DNA from: an uncultured Opitutaceae bacterium
Lineage (GTDB): Bacteria > Verrucomicrobiota > Verrucomicrobiia > Opitutales > Opitutaceae
Assembly: GCA_937902925.1 (NCBI GenBank)
Contig: CALFNN010000057.1
Span: 1 to 39,299 of the forward strand
Reading direction: 5' to 3'
Length of the DNA stretch: 39,299 nt
The notes below the pieces were generated by a model. The model had not been told where the DNA came from, searched no databases, and was given only the letters and a program-made list of their open reading frames with translations. Below are positions 1 to 7,149 of the stretch, piece by piece. Every line of letters starts with the position of its first letter. Positions within the stretch are counted from its first letter, which is position 1. The position numbers and the translations under genes were made by a program.

Positions 1-68
1 GTGGCGCCGGCGGGCGTGCGCCATTCGCCGCCGATGAAATTCGGGCAGGGGGAGAGGGTGGAGGTCAT
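1..68 (-). CDS. aldehyde dehydrogenase family protein, N-terminal fragment (runs off left edge)
   Basis: Reading the minus strand from the ATG at 68-66 gives 22 codons before the window ends. The peptide contains NFIGGEWRTPAGA, the typical opening strand of NAD(P)-dependent aldehyde dehydrogenases (x-N-F-I-G-G-x-W). The catalytic Cys and Glu lie outside the window, so the subfamily cannot be told. It lies downstream of preT and preA on the same strand. A semialdehyde dehydrogenase would fit there, because beta-alanine from uracil is normally transaminated to malonate semialdehyde; this role is an inference from position. A 61-bp gap containing a short intergenic repeat separates it from the preceding gene. 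No Shine-Dalgarno sequence precedes the ATG. The family call rests on one short motif. Confidence 0.6.
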   Translation of the reverse strand, partial: MTSTLSPCPNFIGGEWRTPAGA

Positions 69-83
69 GAGAGGCGGAATTTT

Positions 84-117
84 TTAACCACGGATTAAGC
101 GGATGGGCACGGATGGC
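84..117. repeat. short intergenic repeat of the ACCACGGATT type
   Basis: The stretch reads as tandem near-copies of a 9-10 base word: CGGATTAAG, CGGATGGGCA, CGGATGG, preceded by TTAACCA. Similar words occur, from memory, in many intergenic regions of Verrucomicrobiota. It lies exactly between the aldehyde dehydrogenase start and the stop of the low-GC gene. Only this copy is seen in the window. Confidence 0.5.
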
Positions 118-129
118 GGAGAGATTGAT

Positions 130-768
130 TCACGATTTGCTCGGAGCGCTGCTCGTAGTGCCAAGCCATTGTCTGATTTCTTGGCGCAGTTCGCTTCGCA
201 TAGTTCGATATGCGGCCAGGTGCTTTTCGTAGGTAACTTTGCTCCGCTCAAGGTCGCCAGCAAAATTGGGAGTTTCCAACACTCTCGCGGCAAGAAATGT
301 CGACAAGGTTTGGTGAAGTTCGATTGTATGTTGGTGCCAGCGATCACAAAACGCTTCAGGGAAGTAGATGGCAGCTTCATCCATCATAGTGTGCATTACG
401 TGGAATTTTTCCTGAGTTGCAGAGGAAATCTGCGTCAAGCCGGGTCTCGTGGCTTCTAAGCAAGCCACTAAGACAGCCGTCATAGTATTGTGAAGTTTTC
501 CCAATAGTTCTTCTCGCTTGGAATATACGGCTGAAAACTGAACCTCGCGTTCTAGAGCGGCCGCTTGTAGTTGAGATTTTAGCTTTTCGAGCGTTGCGCC
601 ATTTTCGGCGCTCAATTGCGCTTTGTGAGTTTCGAGTTTCGCGTCATACTCGTGCTGGATTGCGTTCTTAATGCGCTCGGAGATCCAGTTCTTGGCGAGC
701 CATACGACTGCCACACCTGCAATACCGCTAGTAACGATTGCGAGGAAGATGGTTTTGATTGCGTCCAT
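130..768 (-). CDS. membrane-anchored coiled-coil protein of unknown function
   Basis: This 212-residue protein has one N-terminal hydrophobic segment (about residues 5-24, FLAIVTSGIAGVAVVWLA). A charged helix with HEYDAKLETHKAQL follows and continues as a heptad-like coiled coil to about residue 85. The rest looks alpha-helical with no catalytic motif I know. It starts 4 bp after the preA stop, so it could be read from the preA transcript. Its base composition is unlike its neighbours: hand-counted 60-base lines inside it give about 38-52% G+C, against about 73% in a preA line. This points to recent acquisition. Similar single-helix coiled-coil proteins occur, from memory, as orphans in bacterial islands. 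No function can be assigned. Confidence 0.75.
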   Translation of the reverse strand: MDAIKTIFLAIVTSGIAGVAVVWLAKNWISERIKNAIQHEYDAKLETHKAQLSAENGATLEKLKSQLQAAALEREVQFSAVYSKREELLGKLHNTMTAVLVACLEATRPGLTQISSATQEKFHVMHTMMDEAAIYFPEAFCDRWHQHTIELHQTLSTFLAARVLETPNFAGDLERSKVTYEKHLAAYRTMRSELRQEIRQWLGTTSSAPSKS

Positions 769-772
769 CAGT

Positions 773-2089
773 TCACGGATGCGGCGGGATCGGCTTCATT
801 TCGCCCTTCGCAAGTTTTTCCTGATAGTTGCTCCAGCTCATCGGGGACTGGCCGTTCGGAATTTCGGTCATCGTGATGCATTCGTCGACGGGGCACACGA
901 GCGAGCAGAGGTTGCAGCCGACGCAGTCTTCTTCGCGGACCTTCGGCACGGGCTTGTGCGGGACGCGGCCGGGGCCGAGGCCGACGTTGAGTTCATCGGG
1001 TGACTTCAGGTCGATGCACTGGTGCGCGCCGTCCTCGCAGGCGATGTAGCAGAGGTTGCAGCCGATGCATTTGTCGTAGTCGATCCGCGCGACGCGCTGC
1101 CAGTGGAGGTCGAGCGTTTCCCATTTCTGCAATGTCGGCACGGAGCGGCCGATGAGTTCGGTGACGGATTTCATGCCCTTGCTGTCGAGGTAGGCGCTGA
1201 GGCCATCGGCCATGTCCTCCACAATGCGGAAGCCGTAGTGCATGATCGCGGTGCAGACCTGCAGGCTCGTCGAGCCGAGGGCGATGAACTCGGCGGCGTC
1301 GCGCCAGGTGGCGATGCCGCCGATGCCCGAGAGAGGGAGGCCGACCTCGGGGTCGGCGGCGCAGGCCTGGACCATGTTGAGCGCGATGGGCTTCACGGCG
1401 GGGCCGCAGTAGCCGCCGTGGGAGCTGCGGCCGGACACGGTGGGCTCGGGCACGAACGTGTCGAGGTTCACGTTGGTGATCGAGTTGATCGTGTTGATGA
1501 GCGAGATCGCGTTGGCGCCGGCGCGCTTCGCGGCGCGGGCGGCGGCGGTGATGTCGGTGATGTTGGGCGTGAGCTTGACGATCACCGGGATCGTCGCGGC
1601 CTCCATCACCCAGCCGGTGATTTTTTCCGCGACGGCGGGCTGCTGGCCGACGGCGGAGCCCATGCCGCGTTCGCACATGCCGTGCGGACAACCGTAGTTG
1701 AGCTCGATGCCGTCGGCGCCGGCGTCGGCCGAACGTTTGGCGTATTCGTGCCACTGCTCACGGGTGTCGACCATGAGCGATGCGATGACGGCGTGATGCG
1801 GCCAGCGCTTTTTTACCTCGGAGATCTCGCGGAAATTGGTCTCGGGCGAGCGGTCGCTGATGAGCTCGATGTTGTTGAAGCCGATCATGCGCGTCGGGCC
1901 GGAGTTCAGCGCGGAGTAGCGCGAGGCGACGTTGACGATGGGGTCGCCGATGGTCTTCCACACGACGCCGCCCCAGCCGGCCTCGAAGGCGCGATGCGCC
2001 TGGTAGCCGGTGTTGGCAGGCGGGCCGGAGGCGACCCAGAACGGATTGGGAGACTTGATGCCGGCGAGGTTGGTGGAGAGGTCGGCCAT
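773..2089 (-). CDS. preA: NAD-dependent dihydropyrimidine dehydrogenase subunit PreA
   Basis: PreA is the FMN and iron-sulfur subunit of bacterial dihydropyrimidine dehydrogenase, which reduces uracil and thymine with electrons from PreT. The 438-residue product begins ADLSTNLAGIKSPNPFWVASGPP, the class I dihydroorotate dehydrogenase-like TIM barrel start. ELNYGCPHGM (catalytic-loop region) and an FMN phosphate-binding IGGIATWRDAAEFI follow. The C-terminus carries two [4Fe-4S] motifs, CIGCNLCYIAC and CVGCNLCSLVCP, as expected for PreA. Length is normal for the family. It is the third gene of the minus-strand operon, 41 bp after the small beta-propeller gene. The start at 2089 gives the canonical N-terminus and has no Shine-Dalgarno sequence. 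Confidence 0.95.
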   Translation of the reverse strand: MADLSTNLAGIKSPNPFWVASGPPANTGYQAHRAFEAGWGGVVWKTIGDPIVNVASRYSALNSGPTRMIGFNNIELISDRSPETNFREISEVKKRWPHHAVIASLMVDTREQWHEYAKRSADAGADGIELNYGCPHGMCERGMGSAVGQQPAVAEKITGWVMEAATIPVIVKLTPNITDITAAARAAKRAGANAISLINTINSITNVNLDTFVPEPTVSGRSSHGGYCGPAVKPIALNMVQACAADPEVGLPLSGIGGIATWRDAAEFIALGSTSLQVCTAIMHYGFRIVEDMADGLSAYLDSKGMKSVTELIGRSVPTLQKWETLDLHWQRVARIDYDKCIGCNLCYIACEDGAHQCIDLKSPDELNVGLGPGRVPHKPVPKVREEDCVGCNLCSLVCPVDECITMTEIPNGQSPMSWSNYQEKLAKGEMKPIPPHP

Positions 2090-2130
2090 GATGAAAGAGG
2101 TGTGACGGGTGAAATGTGACCTGGGACGAG

Positions 2131-2478
2131 TCAGGCGATCGTCGACGTGTGGGCGGCGGAGGCGGCGGCTTCGTCGTCCTGGGCTTTTTTCGCGACGAGA
2201 GCGGAGGGGTTGGGCGCCGCGCCGGGGAGGGCGATCGTGGCGAGGCCGTAGCCGAAACCCTTGAGGGCGTCGTGCCAGAGCTTCGTGCCGGTTTGCAGGT
2301 CGAGGCAGAACAGCTCGCCCCCCGTGTGGGCGTAGACGCGGTCCTCGTCGGAGATGACGGTGATGAAATCGTGGGAGCTTGATTTCAGTTCGGTGGCCCA
2401 GAGATGGGCGCCGGTGTCACGGCGGAAGGCGAGGACGGCACCTTTGACGCCGACCAGAACAATATTTTCGGGCTCCAT
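2131..2478 (-). CDS. small PQQ-like beta-propeller repeat protein
   Basis: The gene encodes 115 residues starting at the ATG at 2478. Two short repeats, GAVLAFRRDTGAHLWATELK and GELFCLDLQTGTKLWHDAL, match the PQQ-like blade pattern (small residue, hydrophobic strand, D-x-x-T-G-x-x-x-W). That is only about two blades, far below the seven or eight of a closed propeller, so it would have to oligomerise or act as an adaptor. There is no signal peptide, so it is probably cytoplasmic. The tail (AKKAQDDEAAASAAHTSTIA) is low complexity. It sits 20 bp after preT and 41 bp before preA, which implies co-translation with the dehydrogenase. A role in the enzyme complex is a guess. The frame stays open upstream, but that extension is antisense-type sequence inside preT. 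Confidence 0.75.
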   Translation of the reverse strand: MEPENIVLVGVKGAVLAFRRDTGAHLWATELKSSSHDFITVISDEDRVYAHTGGELFCLDLQTGTKLWHDALKGFGYGLATIALPGAAPNPSALVAKKAQDDEAAASAAHTSTIA

Positions 2479-2498
2479 GGTGGACGGGGTCTGAGGGA

Positions 2499-3947
2499 TT
2501 ATTTCTTCAAGGCTTCCTCCAACTCGTGCGCGCGAATGGGCCGGAGGAGACCGGAGCCGGCGGCACCCTGCTTGGCACCGAGGCGGGAGGGCTGGACGGG
2601 CGGGGCGGCGGTTTCCTTCATGAGAAACGCGTGGATGCCGTGCGCGGCTTTCTTGCCCTCGCCGACGGCGTTGACGACCTCGCGGCCGCCGTTGGCGCAG
2701 TCGCCGCCGGTGAAAAGATGCGGGACATTGGTCGCGCCGGTGAGGGGATCGCGCTGGATCGCACCGCGCGCATCGACGGCGAGCGAGGGGAAGAGTTTCT
2801 TGAGGAGATCGACCTGCTTTTCCTGGCCGACGGCCTTGAGCACGAGATCGACGGGTTCGACCCACTCGGTGCCGGGCACGAACTCGACGCGGCCGTTGGC
2901 GTCGACGCGGGTCTGGACGAGCTTGAGGCCGGTGACGTGGCCCTTTGGCCCGACGACCTCGACGGGCGCGGCGTGAAAGAGGAACTCGGCGCCGTCGGTC
3001 TTGGCGAGTTCGTATTCGAACCCGTAGGCGGACATGTCGGCCTCGCTCCGCCGGTAGACGATGAGCGCGGACTCGGCGCCGAGCCGTTTCGACTGCGTGA
3101 CGGCGTCGATGGCGGTGTTGCCGGCGCCGATGATGGCGACGCGGCGGCCGGTGGGAACCTGGTCGAGCGGGTCGGTATGAATCCTGGCGATGTAGTCGAG
3201 GGCGTCGATCACCTCGGGCAGATCCTCGCCGGGGATGCGCAGGCGGGCGGCGGCGCCGAGGCCGACACCGATGAAGATGGCCTCGAACTCCTTTTCGAGC
3301 TGGGCGACGGTCACATCCTTGCCGACGGCGACGCCGCAACGCACCTCGACGCCGAGGGATTTGACGAGCTCGACCTCCGCGAGGCTGACCTCGGGCTTCA
3401 TCTTGTAGTAGGCGATGCCGTAGGTGTTGAGGCCGCCGGGCTGTTTTTGTTTTTCGAAGACAGTCACGCGGTGGCCGAGGCGGGCGAGTTCGGCGGCGCA
3501 GCCGAGGCCGGCGGGACCGGCGCCGATGACGGCGATCTTGCGGCCGGTCTGTTGTGGCGGCGCGGAGAGGACCTTGAGGCCGCGTTCCTCGATGTAGTCG
3601 GTGGCGAAGCGCTGGAGCCGGCCGATCTGGATCGGTTGTTCATCGCGGTCATCGAGCACGCACGCGCCCTCGCAGAGGACGGACGTCGGGCAAACGCGGG
3701 CGCAGGAGGCGCCGAGGATGTTGGCGCTGAGGATGGTCTTCGCGGCGCCCGCGGGATTCCCAAAGGCGATTTTCTTGATGAACGCCGGGATGTCGATGCC
3801 GGTGGGGCACGCCATGATGCACGGCGCGTCGAAGCAGTAGAGGCACCGGCTGGCCTCGACGAACGCCTCCTGGGATCGCAGGGGCGGATGAATCTCGGCC
3901 ATGTTGGCGGCGAGGGCGGCGGCGGGGAGCAACGGTTGAAGCGGCAT
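2499..3947 (-). CDS. preT: NAD-dependent dihydropyrimidine dehydrogenase subunit PreT
   Basis: PreT is the NADH- and FAD-binding subunit that passes electrons to PreA. The 482-residue product has an N-terminal cysteine-rich domain (C35, C38, C43, C47 in RCLYCFDAPCIMACP, then GASCARVCPTSVLCEGAC). An FAD Rossmann motif (IAVIGAGPAGLGCA) and an NAD(P)-binding motif (VAIIGAGNTAIDAV) follow, and near the end LFTGGDCANGG, the GltD-type FAD motif. I chose the ATG at 3947 because it gives the usual short leader before AEIHPP; an ATG at 3902 would remove 15 residues. The open frame further upstream has no homology. It is the first gene of the minus-strand operon, divergent from the hydrolase at 4090. 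Glutamate synthase small subunit is the nearest alternative but lacks a large-subunit partner here. Confidence 0.93.
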   Translation of the reverse strand: MPLQPLLPAAALAANMAEIHPPLRSQEAFVEASRCLYCFDAPCIMACPTGIDIPAFIKKIAFGNPAGAAKTILSANILGASCARVCPTSVLCEGACVLDDRDEQPIQIGRLQRFATDYIEERGLKVLSAPPQQTGRKIAVIGAGPAGLGCAAELARLGHRVTVFEKQKQPGGLNTYGIAYYKMKPEVSLAEVELVKSLGVEVRCGVAVGKDVTVAQLEKEFEAIFIGVGLGAAARLRIPGEDLPEVIDALDYIARIHTDPLDQVPTGRRVAIIGAGNTAIDAVTQSKRLGAESALIVYRRSEADMSAYGFEYELAKTDGAEFLFHAAPVEVVGPKGHVTGLKLVQTRVDANGRVEFVPGTEWVEPVDLVLKAVGQEKQVDLLKKLFPSLAVDARGAIQRDPLTGATNVPHLFTGGDCANGGREVVNAVGEGKKAAHGIHAFLMKETAAPPVQPSRLGAKQGAAGSGLLRPIRAHELEEALKK

Positions 3948-4089
3948 GATGGAGGTGGGCGAAGCACGAGCCGTGCGCGACAGGCGGCCGGGAACGTAGG
4001 TGGGCGCTTGGGATTCTCGCGGGGTTCTGGCGATTGCCTGTTGAATGTGGTCGGGGCTGTCGTAGTTTCCAAGCCACAAACAGCCGACC
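3948..4089. promoter_or_regulatory. divergent promoter region, preT / carbamoylase
   Basis: This 142-bp gap separates the divergent starts of preT and the carbamoyl-amino-acid hydrolase, so it must hold both promoters and probably the control site for the pathway. No convincing -35/-10 pair or operator was recognised. On the preT strand the ATG is preceded by CCACCTCCATC, a pyrimidine-rich block rather than a Shine-Dalgarno sequence. Confidence 0.5.
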
Positions 4090-5340
4090 ATGGCCTTCCT
4101 CGACCCCAAGCGAACCGTTGCCGAACTGAAGGACCTGCGCCGCTTCACGGCCGACGAAAACGGCGCGCAGCGGGTGGCGTTTACGAAGACCTGGGTGGCG
4201 ACGCGGGCCTGGCTGCGGAAGAAACTCGAGGCGCTGCCGGTCGAGGTGCACGTCGACGAGGCAGGCAACCTCTGGGCGACGATGCGCGGCGAATCCGAAC
4301 GCGCGCTGCTCATCGGCGGCCATATGGATTCGGTGCCGAACGGCGGGTGGCTCGACGGCTGCCTGAACGTGATGGCGGGCGTGGAGATTTTGCGGCGGCT
4401 GAACGAACAGTATAAAGGCCGGCCGCCGGTCACGGTGCGCCTGGTCGACTGGGCGGACGAGGAAGGCGCACGTTTCGGCAAGAGCCTCTTCGGTTCGTCG
4501 GCCTGCTCGGGTTCGCTGAACATGGCCGAGGCGCGCGGCCTGAAGGACAAGGACGGCGTCGCGCTGCCGGACGCACTGAAGGCGATCGGCGTTGATTTCG
4601 AGCGAGTGAAGGAGTGCGGCAAGGAGCTGAAAGACGCGGCGGCCTACCTCGAACTGCACATCGAGCAGGGGCCGGTGCTGTTGGACTTGAACCTGCCGCT
4701 TGGCGCGGTGCTCGGGACGTTCGGCGTGGAGCGCCACGCGATCACCTTTCACGGCCAGGCGGCGCACTCGGGCAGCACGCCGATGAACCGGCGCAGGGAT
4801 GCGTTTCTCGCCGCGGCCAAGATGAGCCTGGAGATTTATCGGATTGCCGAGCGCAGCGGCGGGGGCGGGGTTTGCACGATCGGCTCGTGCACGACGAAAC
4901 CGGGGATCGTCACCAGCGTGGTGGAGGATTGCCGGATCACGCTCGACCAGCGGCATCTCGATGCGGCGGCGCTCGCGACGATGTTGCGCGAGGCGAAGGA
5001 GGCGAGCGAGCGATTCGCCAGAGAGGGCAACGTGACCGTGGCGTGGGAGCGGTTGTGGCAGATCGAGCCGCGGCCGTTTCACCCGGAGCTGATCGAGCTG
5101 TGCGCTGCGGCGATCAAGGAGACGTGCGGGGTGTCGCACCGACTGCCGTCGGGGCCGCTGCACGATGCTGCGGAGCCCTGCGGCGCGGGCGTGCCGACGG
5201 TGATGATGTTCGTGCAGAGCCTGCACGGGATCAGCCACAACAAGATCGAGGACACGAAGGAGGAGCACCTCGAGGCGTGCGTCGTGGCGTTCGACCGCCT
5301 GGTGGAAAAAACCTTGCGATGGATTTCGGCGGCCGAGTGA
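4090..5340 (+). CDS. M20-family carbamoyl-amino-acid hydrolase (beta-ureidopropionase / allantoate amidohydrolase type)
   Basis: The 416-residue product is a zinc-dependent amidohydrolase of the hydantoinase/carbamoylase branch of M20. Metal and catalytic residues are visible: GGHMDS (H78, D80), WLDG (D89), ADEEGARFG (E124-E125), ELHIEQGPVL (H190) and a C-terminal HGISHNKIED. The family signature LPSG-x-x-HDA is present as LPSGPLHDA. The usual G after FDG is replaced (DGCLNVMAG), a mild deviation. Beside preT/preA the likely reaction is hydrolysis of N-carbamoyl-beta-alanine or N-carbamoyl-beta-aminoisobutyrate to the beta-amino acid, CO2 and ammonia. Allantoate amidohydrolase is the main alternative by sequence; context favours pyrimidine breakdown. 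Confidence 0.88.
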   Translation: MAFLDPKRTVAELKDLRRFTADENGAQRVAFTKTWVATRAWLRKKLEALPVEVHVDEAGNLWATMRGESERALLIGGHMDSVPNGGWLDGCLNVMAGVEILRRLNEQYKGRPPVTVRLVDWADEEGARFGKSLFGSSACSGSLNMAEARGLKDKDGVALPDALKAIGVDFERVKECGKELKDAAAYLELHIEQGPVLLDLNLPLGAVLGTFGVERHAITFHGQAAHSGSTPMNRRRDAFLAAAKMSLEIYRIAERSGGGGVCTIGSCTTKPGIVTSVVEDCRITLDQRHLDAAALATMLREAKEASERFAREGNVTVAWERLWQIEPRPFHPELIELCAAAIKETCGVSHRLPSGPLHDAAEPCGAGVPTVMMFVQSLHGISHNKIEDTKEEHLEACVVAFDRLVEKTLRWISAAE

Positions 5341-5371
5341 ATCGCCCGTTTACGTCGCCGCATCTGTCGCC

Positions 5372-5680
5372 ATGACCCAGCCCCACCTCGCTCTCGCGCT
5401 GGCCGGCGCGACGCCCAGCCTGCCGCTGCTCGCGGAGGTGCCGGGTCATGTTTTCGACGGTTGGGCGATCGGGGCGGCAATCCTGCTCACGTTGGTCGGT
5501 GTCGCGCTCAACTGGAATCTGCCGCGGCGGCGAATGTCGGTGGAGGAACACGTGAAGGACGGCGACATGACCGAGGAACAAGCCCGCCGGCACCTGCGCT
5601 TTTATGAACGGTTTGCTCCGGTCGTGACGCTGGTTGGAGTGGCGGTCCTGATTTACGTGTTGTTCGACCTGACGCGCTGA
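5372..5680 (+). CDS. small two-helix membrane protein, unknown function
   Basis: This 102-residue protein has two hydrophobic segments, about residues 30-50 (WAIGAAILLTLVGVALNW) and 80-100 (FAPVVTLVGVAVLIYVLF). They are joined by a charged loop (VEEHVKDGDMTEEQARRHLRFYERF). It begins 31 bp after the carbamoylase stop and is likely co-transcribed with it. A hairpin just past its stop probably ends the transcript. I do not recognise a family. The loop pattern (x-M-T-E-E-Q-A-R-R) resembles short helical linkers in other small membrane proteins and gives no function. Confidence 0.7.
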   Translation: MTQPHLALALAGATPSLPLLAEVPGHVFDGWAIGAAILLTLVGVALNWNLPRRRMSVEEHVKDGDMTEEQARRHLRFYERFAPVVTLVGVAVLIYVLFDLTR

Positions 5681-5702
5681 CCTCCGGCGGCGACTCCGGA
5701 GG
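5681..5702. terminator. hairpin between convergent genes
   Basis: The stem CCTCCGG (5681-5687) pairs with CCGGAGG (5696-5702) around an 8-base loop. It starts right after the stop of the small membrane protein and lies 14 bp before the stop of the convergent glycosyltransferase. There is no T-run on either side, so intrinsic termination is uncertain; placement is the main argument. Confidence 0.5.
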
Positions 5703-5716
5703 CGAGCGGCAGGGCG

Positions 5717-6994
5717 TCAACGGAGCTGGCGTTCAAGGGCGTCGCAAGCGGCCGCGACGCCGCGCTCCGCCCGGACACGCATCCCGGCAGCGGTCGCACG
5801 ATGCGAATTGGCGGGATCGCCGAGCAGCGCGGCCAGTGCGCGTGCGGCGCTTTGGGGGGAGTAGCGGGAACGCCGGATCGTGCGTGCGACGCCGAGCCGC
5901 GTGACGCGGGCGGCGTTGTCGAATTGATCGTGGGCGAACGGCATCACCAGTTGTGGCCGGCCCGCCCGCAACGCCTGCGCGCTCGTGCCAATGCCGCCTT
6001 GATGGACGACGGCGACGGCGCGGGGGAAGATGCGGGCGTGCGGCAGGTAGTCGCACGCAAAGACCGAGGACGGCAGATCGGGCGGCGGCGCATTCTTTCC
6101 GATCAGGAGGAGGGCCCGGCGGCCGAGCAGCCGGGCGGCCGCGATCGAATGGGCGTAAAATCCGTCCGCCGCGAAAACCGCGGAGGAGCCGAGCGTGAAG
6201 ACGACCGGCGGCTCGCCGGCGGCGAGAAATTGTTCGACGGCCGGGGGAAGGGCGGGAGCGTGGCCGGTTGCGGAGCCCGGGTCGCCGACGCCTTCCTCGT
6301 AGAACGGGAAACCGCACTGCGTCGTGCTCGCGGGCCAATCCGGTTGCGGGGCCGCCATGACCGGCGAGAACAACGCGAGGTCGAGACGCGGAGAGTATTT
6401 GCCCTCGAACAGCGGGCTGGCGGCCGGGGGCAGCCCGAGTTCGCGGCGCAGGCGCCGAAGCGGGCGCCACCACGAATGCGAAACCAGCTTGGCCAGCGCA
6501 CGCAGCGCACGATTCGCCGGGGGGCCGAGCGACTGGAGCCAATGGATGCCGGGCGGACCGGGCATCAGCGGCGGATCGGTCAGCGAAAACAACGAGATCG
6601 GCGCGAGCGAATAGGAGACCCACGGGATGCGGGTGGTTTCCGCGAGGAGCCGGGCGGCATAAACGAGTTCGCTTACGACGAGCAGGTCGGCGCCGGCGGC
6701 GGCGGAGAGCAGGTCGGCGTGCATATCGTGGACGGCGGGGAAGATGAGGTCGCGGAGCAGGTAGGCGGAGCCGTGGTGACCGTCCATGAGCCGCCGCACC
6801 ATCGCTTCGTCGATGATCAGCATTTCCGGCCGCAATGGATGGAAGTCGAACCCGAGTCCCGTGATTTTCCCGCGGTAGAACTCGGTCGTCACGATTTTCG
6901 CGTCGTGGCCGCGGCGGCGCAGCTCGAACGCGAGCGCGAGCACGGGGTGGACGTCGCCAAGCGAACCGATGGTGGCGAGGACGATGCGGGACAT
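5717..6994 (-). CDS. UGT-like glycosyltransferase (GT1/GT28 fold)
   Basis: The 425-residue product has the GT-B architecture of UDP-glycosyltransferases. It opens with RIVLATIGSLGDVHPVLALA, the typical first Rossmann strand with the G-x-x-x-H-x-x-P acceptor-side motif. The C-terminal half has PVVFTLGSSAV and then VVHQGGIGTSAQALRAGRPQ, with QLVMPFAHDQFDNAARV, matching the nucleotide-sugar binding signature (H-x-G-x-G-T, D-x-x). Such enzymes transfer a sugar to a small lipophilic acceptor such as a sterol, carotenoid or macrolide. The acceptor cannot be told and no partner genes are nearby. The ATG at 6994 was preferred to an upstream one at 7021, because the latter adds nine residues lying in an intergenic repeat. 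Confidence 0.85.
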   Translation of the reverse strand: MSRIVLATIGSLGDVHPVLALAFELRRRGHDAKIVTTEFYRGKITGLGFDFHPLRPEMLIIDEAMVRRLMDGHHGSAYLLRDLIFPAVHDMHADLLSAAAGADLLVVSELVYAARLLAETTRIPWVSYSLAPISLFSLTDPPLMPGPPGIHWLQSLGPPANRALRALAKLVSHSWWRPLRRLRRELGLPPAASPLFEGKYSPRLDLALFSPVMAAPQPDWPASTTQCGFPFYEEGVGDPGSATGHAPALPPAVEQFLAAGEPPVVFTLGSSAVFAADGFYAHSIAAARLLGRRALLLIGKNAPPPDLPSSVFACDYLPHARIFPRAVAVVHQGGIGTSAQALRAGRPQLVMPFAHDQFDNAARVTRLGVARTIRRSRYSPQSAARALAALLGDPANSHRATAAGMRVRAERGVAAACDALERQLR

Positions 6995-7002
6995 GGGAAC
7001 GT

Positions 7003-7044
7003 AAGCTCCAAGCACCAACATCCAAGCACCAGGGAAACTTCAAC
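7003..7044 (+). repeat. intergenic AAGCTCC repeat, copy A
   Basis: This is a 42-bp element starting AAGCTCCAAGCACCAACAT and ending CACCAGGGAAACTTCAAC. A second full copy in the opposite orientation lies at 14148-14189 and a shortened copy at 14073-14100. It sits between the divergent starts of the glycosyltransferase and the chromate transporter homologue, 8 bp upstream of the former's ATG. Confidence 0.75.
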
Positions 7045-7149
7045 CTTCGAAAAGCTAGCGCCGGCGACGAGGAGTGGATTCGAGCCGTGGTTCCCGGCGC
7101 TTCATGGCGTTGGAGCGGTTGAAGCCGGGCGTTCGTCGCGCGCGAGCGC

